In this document: in pieces, positions 1 through 5,245 of the stretch
Layout of the letters: the number at the start of each line of letters is the position of its first letter
Position numbering within the stretch: position 1 is the first letter of the stretch
Assembly: GCA_021789355.1 (NCBI GenBank)
Contig: JAJYJR010000016.1
Location: 18,835 to 25,702 of the forward strand
Source of the DNA: Chloroflexota bacterium
Lineage (GTDB): Bacteria; Chloroflexota; Limnocylindria; Limnocylindrales; CSP1-4
Length of the DNA: 6,868 nt
Direction: 5' to 3'
Position numbers and translations under genes: made by a program
Notes under the pieces: generated by a model
What the model saw: the letters and a program-made list of their open reading frames with translations, nothing else
Databases searched by the model: none
What the model was told of the DNA's origin: nothing

Positions 1-680
1 CCCTCGATGATCGCCACGAACGCGCGTTCCGGCAGGCGATCGACGATGCGCTTCCCGAGGGCCGACCCGACGATCATGATCGGCCCGAGGGCGATGCCGA
101 TCTCCAGCGAGCGGAGCGTGAGCACGGACGCCTGGCCGTACGCGACCAGCTTGGTGACGTGCATCACGACGGTGGCGAGCGCCTCGGTCCCGATGTACGA
201 GCCCTTCACCAGGCCGTAGGCGAGGAAGAACGGCGCCATCAGCGGCCCGACGCTGCCCAGGAGCGCCGACAGGAAACTGAAGACGGCGCCGACCAGGACG
301 AATCCCCGCAGCGGGGGCCGGCGCGGCGGGCCGGGCCGCAGGTGGCGCCACGCCACGGTGAGCAGCAGGAACACGCCGAGCAGGCGCGTCAGCGGGGACA
401 GCGGCGCGGCGGCGAACAGGAGGCCCCCGACGAACGCCAGCGGCACGGCCCCGATCGCGAACCAGCCGACCACGCGCAGGTCGAGCTCGTGCCGGTTGAA
501 CCAGACGCGGCTGGCGTTCCCGATCAGCTGGGCGACGGTCAGGATCGGGATCGCGTCACGGACCCCGAAGGCCGCGACCAGCACGGGCAGCAGGACGGCG
601 GCTCCGCCGAACCCGGCGACCGCCGCGAGCGTCGCCGCGACGAACGCGGTGACGATGACGAGGACGATCTCGGCGCTCAA
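1..680 (-). CDS. TauE/SafE (TSUP) family membrane permease, 3' end cut by window
   Basis: This is a polytopic inner-membrane protein. I read 226 residues before the window ends. Hydrophobic segments lie near residues 5-38, 44-56, 70-92, 97-111, 126-141, 144-158, 168-187 and 193-209. The N-terminal GFGGAAVLLPVL stretch (23-34) and the internal STEALATVVMH-like segment (residues 164-174, with TEALATVV) resemble TSUP permeases. That family exports or imports sulfite, sulfonates, sulfoacetate or other organic anions, and no substrate can be assigned here. Family members are usually about 250-270 residues, so roughly the last helix is missing. The start is TTG (680-678), overlapping the rdgB stop by 4 nt (TTGA). 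The next in-frame ATG or GTG would delete the first helix. A GGGGA lies just upstream as a weak ribosome site. Expression is probably coupled to rdgB. Family is fairly secure; substrate is unknown. Confidence 0.82.
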   Translation of the reverse strand, partial: MSAEIVLVIVTAFVAATLAAVAGFGGAAVLLPVLVAAFGVRDAIPILTVAQLIGNASRVWFNRHELDLRVVGWFAIGAVPLAFVGGLLFAAAPLSPLTRLLGVFLLLTVAWRHLRPGPPRRPPLRGFVLVGAVFSFLSALLGSVGPLMAPFFLAYGLVKGSYIGTEALATVVMHVTKLVAYGQASVLTLRSLEIGIALGPIMIVGSALGKRIVDRLPERAFVAIIE

Positions 681-1471
681 AATCCCCGGTCCACGAGCAC
701 CCGGCGCATCTCGCGCGCCGCGGCGGCCCGATGGGAGACGCGGTTCTTCTCCTCGGCCGCGTACAGCCCGACGGTGCGCCCGCCGGGCTCCTCCCACGCC
801 GGCTCGAAGATCGGGTCGTAGCCGAAGCCGTTGGTCCCTCGCGGCCCCTGCGCGATGCGGCCCTCGAACGTCCCCCGGCGCACGACGACCGGGACGGGCT
901 CGGCCGCCGACGCGCGCGCGGTCCGGCCGGCCGCCTCGCCCCGCTGCGACCCGGACGCCTCACCGTCGGCCCCCGGATCGATCAGCGCCAGCACGCAGCG
1001 GTACCGGGCGGTCCGTCGGTCCGGCGGCAGGCCTTCCAGGGCGCCCAGCAGCTTGACGTTGTTCTCCTCGTCGGTCGCTTCCGGACCTGCATAGCGACGG
1101 GTGTGGACGCCGGGCCGCCCGCCGAGCGCGTCGACCTCCAGCCCCGAGTCGTCGGCGAGGGTCGGCAGGCCAGTCCGCTCCGCATAGAAGCGCGCCTTGA
1201 ACGTCGCGTTCTCGTCGAAGGTCGCGCCGTCCTCCGGCGCCTCGTCGGTCACGCCGATGTCGTCGAGGGAGAGCAGCCGGGTGTGCGGCAGGTCGAGCAG
1301 GTCCCGCAACTCGCCGAGCTTGTGCCTCGAGCGCGTCGCGACCACGAGCACGCGGCGGCCGGCGCCGTCGGTGGCACCGTCGCCGGCGGCGGCCTCCGCA
1401 CCGACCGACGGCGGCACCGCGCCTGCGCCGGACGGGGCGTCCCCGGCGGGCATGCCGGCTTCGCCGCTCAC
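677..1471 (-). CDS. rdgB: RdgB/HAM1 family dITP/XTP pyrophosphatase
   Basis: This cytosolic house-cleaning enzyme hydrolyses non-canonical purine triphosphates (dITP, ITP, XTP) to the monophosphate plus pyrophosphate, keeping deaminated bases out of DNA and RNA. Visible family blocks are [13 protein letters not shown] (43-55, substrate P-loop region), [11 protein letters not shown] (84-94), [17 protein letters not shown] (105-121, with catalytic Asp107/Asp108), [13 protein letters not shown] (212-224) and the closing SHRAAA (246-251). At 264 residues it exceeds the usual 190-205. There is an Ala/Gly-rich N-terminal tail of about 38 residues, and a low-complexity insert at about 167-192 between the CVLALID strand and the following VPVVV strand. 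I chose GTG at 1471 because it makes a GTGA overlap with the rph stop, matching the other junctions in this operon. ATG at 1453 (258 aa) is the alternative. Neither has a clear Shine-Dalgarno. It lies between rph and the permease, and rph-rdgB adjacency is common in bacteria. Confidence 0.95.
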   Translation of the reverse strand: MSGEAGMPAGDAPSGAGAVPPSVGAEAAAGDGATDGAGRRVLVVATRSRHKLGELRDLLDLPHTRLLSLDDIGVTDEAPEDGATFDENATFKARFYAERTGLPTLADDSGLEVDALGGRPGVHTRRYAGPEATDEENNVKLLGALEGLPPDRRTARYRCVLALIDPGADGEASGSQRGEAAGRTARASAAEPVPVVVRRGTFEGRIAQGPRGTNGFGYDPIFEPAWEEPGGRTVGLYAAEEKNRVSHRAAAAREMRRVLVDRGF

Positions 1472-2199
1472 CGGCGCGCCCGGGCGAGCGCCTCCGCCTG
1501 GGCCTCGAAGAGCGTGCGCAGCCCCTCGTCCGCCAGCGCGAGCAGCGTCGCCATCGAGGCACGATCGAACGGCTTGCCCTCCGCCGTACCCTGCAGCTCG
1601 ACGTACGTGCCGGCGTCCGTGCCCACCACGTTGAAGTCGACCTCTGCGCTCGAGTCCTCCTCGTAGTCGAGGTCGAGCACCGGGCGTCCCTCCACGATGC
1701 CGACGCTGACTGCGGCGACCCGGCTGGTCATCGCCGCCTCGCGCCCCGCGCTCCGCAGGGCCAGCGCCAGCGCGACGTAGCCCCCCGTGATCGACGCCGT
1801 GCGCGTGCCGCCGTCGGCCTGGAGCACGTCGCAGTCGATCGAGATGCTCCGCTCGCCGAGCCTGGCCAGGTCCACGACGCCCCGGAGCGACCGCCCGATC
1901 AGCCGCTGGATCTCCTGCGTCCGTCCGCCCTGCCTGCCTCGGACCGCCTCGCGCGGCGTGCGCTCCGAGGTGGCGCGCGGCAGCATCGAGTACTCGGCCG
2001 TCACCCAGCCGAGGCCCTTGCCCCGCAGGTGCGGCGCAGTGCGCTCCTCGACGGTGGCGGCGCAGAGGACGTGCGTGTCGCCGACGCGGATCAGGCACGA
2101 CCCCTCCGCCCACTTCTGGACGCCGATCTCGATCGAGACCGGGCGCAGCTGGCCCGGAAGCCGTCCGTCGTGCCGCTGGGGTGCCGCGCCGATGCTCAT
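1468..2199 (-). CDS. rph: Ribonuclease PH
   Basis: RNase PH is a phosphate-dependent 3'-5' exoribonuclease that trims tRNA precursors, releasing nucleoside diphosphates. It works as a hexameric ring in the cytosol. The 243-residue product matches the usual 237-250. Diagnostic blocks are LRPVSIEIG (18-26), [13 protein letters not shown] (40-52), [16 protein letters not shown] (62-77), [17 protein letters not shown] (90-106), [19 protein letters not shown] (122-140; GTR at 131-133 is the phosphate-binding turn) and the acidic stretch [15 protein letters not shown] (176-190), which carries metal-binding and catalytic aspartates. All expected signatures are present, so the enzyme should be active. 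The start ATG overlaps the mazG stop (ATGA) and is preceded by a strong GGAGGAGG, the best ribosome site in the window. It sits between mazG and rdgB in the overlapping operon. Confidence 0.97.
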   Translation of the reverse strand: MSIGAAPQRHDGRLPGQLRPVSIEIGVQKWAEGSCLIRVGDTHVLCAATVEERTAPHLRGKGLGWVTAEYSMLPRATSERTPREAVRGRQGGRTQEIQRLIGRSLRGVVDLARLGERSISIDCDVLQADGGTRTASITGGYVALALALRSAGREAAMTSRVAAVSVGIVEGRPVLDLDYEEDSSAEVDFNVVGTDAGTYVELQGTAEGKPFDRASMATLLALADEGLRTLFEAQAEALARARR

Positions 2200-3542
2200 G
2201 AATCCTCCTCCGTCCCCGAGCGTCCGTTGCCCGCGCCCGGCCCCGCCGATCGCTCGACGGCCTTCGCCTGGTCCCAGAGCTCGTCGAGCTCTTCGAACGT
2301 CATCGCGTCGAGGGCCCGGCCGCGCTCCTGCGCGAACCGCTCGACCAGCGCGAATCGTCGCGCAAACTTGGCATTCCCGGCGCGCAGAGCCGATTCGGCG
2401 TCGATCCCGAGCTTCCGGCCGAGGTTCACGAGCACGAGCAGGAGGTCCCCGAACTCCTCGGCCCGGTGCGCGTCGTCCTGCGCCTCGAGCAGCTCGACCG
2501 CCTCCTCCTCGAGCTTCTCGATGACGCCCTCCACGTCGGGCCAGTCGTAGCCGAGCGCGGCGGCGCGCTCCTGCATCTCGCGCGAGTAGGCGAGGGCCGG
2601 CAGCGACCGCGCGAGCCCGGCGAAGGCGGCCGGGAGCGTGGGCACCTCGCGCGCCGCCGTCGTGCCGGGCCGATCGGGGGATCCGTCCGGGGACGCCTTG
2701 CCCGGCGCCGCACCCGCGTCCGTCTCCGCCGTCGAGGCCGTCGAGGCCGCGCGCTCGGCACGCTCGGCGGCCTTGATGCGCTCCCAGTTCTGGATCACGT
2801 CGGTCGCGGTGCGCGCCTCCGCGTCGCCGAACACGTGCGGGTGCCGCCGCACGATCTTGGCGCCGATGTGGCGGTACACGTCGTCGAGGTCGAAGAGCCC
2901 CTCCTCGGCGCCGAGCTGCGCGTGCAGCACGATCTGGAGGAGCAGGTCGCCGAGCTCCTCGGCAAGCGACTCCGACGCGCCGTGCTCGAGCGCGTCGTAG
3001 ACCTCGTACGCCTCCTCGATGAGGAACGGCCGCAGCGACTGGTGGTCCTGCTCGCGATCCCACGGGCACCCTCCCGGCGCCCGCAACCGCGCGGTGATCC
3101 AGGGGAGCCCGTGCGGGCTGGCGACGTTCGCGAGCGGGTCGAGGGCCGGCAGCAGGTGCGCCCCGCCGGCGAGGGCCGCGGGATCGAGCGACCCGACGGT
3201 CGTGTCGGCCGCACCGGCGAGGCCGAGGACCGGGTGCCCGGCCGGGTAGAGCGCGGCGATGACGTCGACGGACGAGGCCCCGTGCGCGCCGCGCCCGGGG
3301 AGGACGGTGGGCCGGAATCCGTCCGATCCATCGTCGCCGGCCGCCGGTTCGCCCGCATCCCGATCGGCCACCGTGTCGCGCGCGTCCGACGGCCCGGCCG
3401 CCGGATCGTCGGCGAGCACCAGCAGCGGCCACGACGGGTCGAACGCACGTCCCGCCAGCGCGGATGCCCCGACGACCTGGAGCCCATCGGCGAGCCGGAG
3501 CCCGTACCGGCTCTCGGCCTCCGCCAGCATCGCGTCGATCAT
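2196..3542 (-). CDS. mazG: MazG nucleoside triphosphate pyrophosphohydrolase with truncated methylase-like N-terminus
   Basis: MazG hydrolyses NTPs and dNTPs to the monophosphate plus pyrophosphate, a house-cleaning role that in E. coli also affects the stringent response. The 448-residue product has two all-alpha MazG domains. Domain 1 (about 149-240) begins [20 protein letters not shown] and has EEAYE (176-180) and EELGD (195-199). Domain 2 (about 318-405) has EEAVE (346-350) and EEFGD (362-366). Both metal-binding EExxE/ExxD sets are intact. A low-complexity Ala/Thr/Pro linker (about 260-300) joins them. Residues 1-148 ([43 protein letters not shown]) resemble the C-terminal half and linker of the YabN-type tetrapyrrole-methylase fusion, without its SAM-binding half. 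ATG 3542 is the first plausible start; GAGGGG lies 12 nt upstream, and ATG 3530 is an alternative. It heads the overlapping operon. MazG identity is sure; the methylase remnant is inference. Confidence 0.95.
   Translation of the reverse strand: MIDAMLAEAESRYGLRLADGLQVVGASALAGRAFDPSWPLLVLADDPAAGPSDARDTVADRDAGEPAAGDDGSDGFRPTVLPGRGAHGASSVDVIAALYPAGHPVLGLAGAADTTVGSLDPAALAGGAHLLPALDPLANVASPHGLPWITARLRAPGGCPWDREQDHQSLRPFLIEEAYEVYDALEHGASESLAEELGDLLLQIVLHAQLGAEEGLFDLDDVYRHIGAKIVRRHPHVFGDAEARTATDVIQNWERIKAAERAERAASTASTAETDAGAAPGKASPDGSPDRPGTTAAREVPTLPAAFAGLARSLPALAYSREMQERAAALGYDWPDVEGVIEKLEEEAVELLEAQDDAHRAEEFGDLLLVLVNLGRKLGIDAESALRAGNAKFARRFALVERFAQERGRALDAMTFEELDELWDQAKAVERSAGPGAGNGRSGTEEDS
2204..2211 (-). 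promoter_or_regulatory. Strong Shine-Dalgarno for rph
   Basis: GGAGGAGG on the minus strand ends 4 nt before the rph ATG (2199) and lies inside the last codons of mazG. It fixes the rph start. It also suggests that rph can be translated well by fresh initiation, not only by ribosomes finishing mazG. The other coupled starts in this operon lack a comparable site. Confidence 0.75.
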
Positions 3543-3648
3543 GGCCCGGCAGCACCCCTCAGCTCTTCGTCGTTCCGTCGCTTCGCCGCCGGTCGCCGGT
3601 CCCGTCCGGGCGAGTCGCCGGCTCGTCCGTCCGCCCCGACCGCTGCGC

Positions 3649-3720
3649 CGCACCCCGGCCGTGGCACGGCCCCCGACCGTGATACGGCACCCGACCGCGG
3701 CCCGGCACCCGGCAGCCGCA
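3649..3720. repeat. Imperfect 18-bp tandem repeat, four units
   Basis: On the plus strand, units start at 3649, 3667, 3685 and 3703 and each is 18 bp. They share the core CGGCACCCGACCG with scattered changes, and adjacent units agree at about 13-14 of 18 positions. A much weaker fifth copy may follow at 3721. The repeat lies wholly in the gap before mazG. It could be a decayed microsatellite or part of a regulatory leader; nothing in the sequence decides. Confidence 0.55.
3657..3671. other. 15-nt GC-rich palindrome
   Basis: GGCCGTG and CACGGCC form perfect 7-nt inverted arms around one central G, inside the 18-bp repeat and about 115 bp upstream of the mazG start. As DNA it could be an operator half-site pair. 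As RNA it gives only a 5-bp stem with a 5-nt loop. In sequence this rich in G+C it may be chance. Confidence 0.25.
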
Positions 3721-3752
3721 CGGTACAGGATGACGCGATCGCCGCCGTCCGT

Positions 3753-3767
3753 CCCGAGCGGGTCGGG
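3753..3767 (-). terminator. Weak stem-loop just after the glycosyltransferase stop
   Basis: CCCGA, loop GCGGG, TCGGG (plus strand) form a 5-bp stem that starts 4 nt beyond the stop codon of the leftward glycosyltransferase. There is no following U-tract, so intrinsic termination is doubtful. The position is the only reason to list it. Confidence 0.2.
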
Positions 3768-3771
3768 CCGC

Positions 3772-5175
3772 CTACCGCTCTGCCGGGCGGGGGACGAGCC
3801 GTTCGGCCAGTTCGAGCAGCGGCCGGACCTGCACGTCCCAGCGGTAGCGGTCGCGGTACAGCGCGAGCGCCCGCTCCCGGCGCGCCGCACGCGCCTCCGG
3901 CGGCGCGTCCAGCACCCGGCGCAGCGCACGGGCGAGGTCGTCGGGATCGGCCGGATCCGCGACGGCGCCCAGGTCGTCCGCCTCCACGATCCCGCGCATG
4001 ACCCGGAGGTCGCGCCCCACCACGAGCGGCACGCCCGCCGTCAGCCCCTCCCAGAACTTGTTCGGGGTCGAGAGCCGCTGGTTGAGGGAGTCGCCCGGGA
4101 CCGCGATCAGCACCGCGTCGGCGCCGGCCGCCCAGCGCGGCACCTCGTCCGGGTGGACCGGCGGCAGGGTGACGTGCCGCCCGGCGAACGCGGGATCCGC
4201 GTCTCTCGCGCGCAGGCGTTCGAACCACGGGCCGAAGCCCATGGCGACGAAGGCGGCGTCCGGGAGCCGCCGCACGGCCTCGCCCGATTCCAGCAGGCCG
4301 CGATCCGCGCCCAGGATGCCGAGGAACAGGACGAGGCGGGTCGTCGGCGGCAGGCCGCTCGCCCGGCGCAGCTCCTCTGGCCTGGCTTCCGGCGGCGGCG
4401 ACCAGGGCGGGCAGTTGCGCACCACGACCGGATCCTGCCGCAGCCCCCAGCGACGGCGCAGCTCGGCCGCGATCGCCTCGTTCACCGTCGCGATGCCGTC
4501 GGCCCGGCGGACCAGGGCGAGCTCGCGGCCCGCGTAGAGGCGCCGCAGCGGGCGCGGCATCGTCGCGTACGCGTTGCCCTCGAGGAAGAGGTCGATGACG
4601 TCGTAGACGACCCGGGCAGCCCGCTTCCGTCCGGCTGCCTGCTCCCGTCCGGCTGCCTGCTCTCGTCCGGCTGCGTCCTCCCGGCCGCCGGCGTCCCGGG
4701 CATCGCGCGCCAGCTCGGTCGCCGCGACCAGCGCCGCCAGCCCGCAGGCGTGGTACAGGTCGGCGGGCGGCAGCGTCCGGCGGAGGCCCTCGGCCCACGC
4801 GCGGGCGGGAAGCGGCCAGCGCAGCACGCCCAGCACGCGGCGAGGCGTGGGCGTGCGAATGCGCGCGAGGAGGCCGATGCGGGTGACCCGCGCCGCGGCC
4901 CGGCCCGCGCGGGCGAGTGCCCCGTCGGTCCGGGCGACGATGGCACGGCCGGTCCCGTCGCGAGGCTCCACGAAGGGCGCGAGCGGGCCGGCGGGGTGGA
5001 CGCGCACGATCCGGACCGTGCCGTCGCGCTCCTCGTCGGGCAGCCCGGCCCGGGCGGTGCCGGCGATCAGGACCTCCCAGCCTGCCGCCTCCAGCGAGCG
5101 GGCGATCCGCAGCGCCCGGGAGTAGGGGGCGACGGGATTGTGGACGAGCACGATCGCGCGGCGCTGCCCGGTCAT
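3772..5175 (-). CDS. GT4-like family glycosyltransferase
   Basis: This is a GT-B fold glycosyltransferase that probably transfers a sugar from a nucleotide-sugar donor to a surface polysaccharide or glycolipid acceptor on the cytosolic side of the membrane. Donor and acceptor cannot be told. The product has 467 residues. The N-terminal Rossmann half begins AIVLVHNPVAPYSRALRIA (7-25) and includes YHACG (141-145) and VVYDVIDLFLEG (189-200). The C-terminal half shows VVRNCPPW (251-258), LVLFLGILGADRGL (281-294), a GFGPW turn (313-317) and the donor-site segment SLNQRLSTPNKFWEGLTAG (363-381). Here NKFWE supplies the acidic residue often seen at the nucleotide-sugar site. An in-frame hexapeptide repeat (164-187) sits in a loop before VVYDV. 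ATG 5175 was chosen because TACACT lies 7 nt upstream, as for the divergent neighbour, and no ribosome site is visible. It is divergent from the other glycosyltransferase and 229 bp ahead of mazG. Confidence 0.88.
   Translation of the reverse strand: MTGQRRAIVLVHNPVAPYSRALRIARSLEAAGWEVLIAGTARAGLPDEERDGTVRIVRVHPAGPLAPFVEPRDGTGRAIVARTDGALARAGRAAARVTRIGLLARIRTPTPRRVLGVLRWPLPARAWAEGLRRTLPPADLYHACGLAALVAATELARDARDAGGREDAAGREQAAGREQAAGRKRAARVVYDVIDLFLEGNAYATMPRPLRRLYAGRELALVRRADGIATVNEAIAAELRRRWGLRQDPVVVRNCPPWSPPPEARPEELRRASGLPPTTRLVLFLGILGADRGLLESGEAVRRLPDAAFVAMGFGPWFERLRARDADPAFAGRHVTLPPVHPDEVPRWAAGADAVLIAVPGDSLNQRLSTPNKFWEGLTAGVPLVVGRDLRVMRGIVEADDLGAVADPADPDDLARALRRVLDAPPEARAARRERALALYRDRYRWDVQVRPLLELAERLVPRPAER
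4615..4686 (-). repeat. In-frame 18-bp (hexapeptide) tandem repeat, four units
   Basis: Four consecutive 18-bp units within the leftward glycosyltransferase encode GREDAA, GREQAA, GREQAA and GRKRAA (residues 164-187). On the plus strand the central two units (4633-4650 and 4651-4668) differ at one base. The outer units differ from their neighbours at about 3-4 bases. Copy-number changes would keep the frame, so length variants between strains are expected. The charged, Ala-rich stretch probably forms an exposed helix or loop away from the donor site. Confidence 0.9.
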
Positions 5176-5188
5176 CCAGGCGAGTGTA
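5176..5188 (-). promoter_or_regulatory. Putative leaderless -10 element for leftward glycosyltransferase
   Basis: TACACT (5188-5183 on the minus strand) matches four of six bases of the bacterial -10 consensus and ends exactly 7 nt before the ATG at 5175. Transcription would then start at or next to the A of ATG, giving a leaderless mRNA. This fits the absence of a ribosome site. No good -35 hexamer is visible at 16-18 bp. Confidence 0.55.
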
Positions 5189-5232
5189 GTGGGCGGCGGC
5201 GGCCGGGGAAGCGCGGCGAGGCGGCGGGGCCC

Positions 5233-5245
5233 TACACTCCGCGCC
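5233..5245 (+). promoter_or_regulatory. Putative leaderless -10 element for rightward glycosyltransferase
   Basis: TACACT (5233-5238) ends 7 nt before the ATG at 5246, the same word and spacing as on the other strand of this 70-bp spacer. The surrounding CTACACTC (5232-5239) is a perfect inverted match to 5182-5189. No ribosome site precedes the ATG, and no clear -35 is seen. Confidence 0.55.

Larger units (their letters stand above)
3543..3771 (-). other. Gap between glycosyltransferase stop and mazG start
   Basis: No gene is supported across these 229 bp. The mazG frame stays open upstream of ATG 3542 through the whole gap and into the glycosyltransferase. However, the conceptual peptide is Arg/Gly/Ala-rich, resembles no known domain and lacks the glycine-rich SAM-binding motifs that a full methylase half would need. 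The gap holds an imperfect 18-bp tandem repeat, a 15-nt palindrome and a small stem-loop, listed separately. The mazG operon promoter probably lies here, but I find no convincing -35/-10 pair. TATCAC (minus strand, 3684-3679) and TACCGT (3725-3720) are the nearest -10-like words, and neither has a good -35 partner. Confidence 0.5.

Noticed and set aside
159..821. Plus-strand open frame rich in Glu, Arg and Gln
   Set aside because: The minus strand in the same place encodes a membrane protein with conserved TSUP segments. The plus product is low complexity.
731..1666. A 311-codon open frame on the plus strand opposite rdgB and rph
   Set aside because: It is antisense to two confidently identified enzymes, and its composition is that of a shadow frame.
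2200..3555. Continuous minus-strand frame joining rph to an upstream stretch, as if RNase PH had a long N-terminal extension
   Set aside because: The extension is the wrong frame of mazG, and RNase PH has a strong Shine-Dalgarno and normal length from ATG 2199.
3543..3929. Extension of MazG upstream in the open frame to restore a full methylase domain
   Set aside because: The upstream codons give an Arg/Gly-rich peptide without glycine-rich SAM-binding motifs, and part of the stretch overlaps the end of the glycosyltransferase.
2466..4001. A 511-codon open frame on the plus strand opposite mazG
   Set aside because: The opposite strand encodes clear MazG motifs with proper codon use. The plus-strand product is Arg/Val-rich and matches nothing.
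4615..4686. CRISPR-like array
   Set aside because: Units are directly abutting 18-mers without spacers, and they lie in frame within a coding gene.
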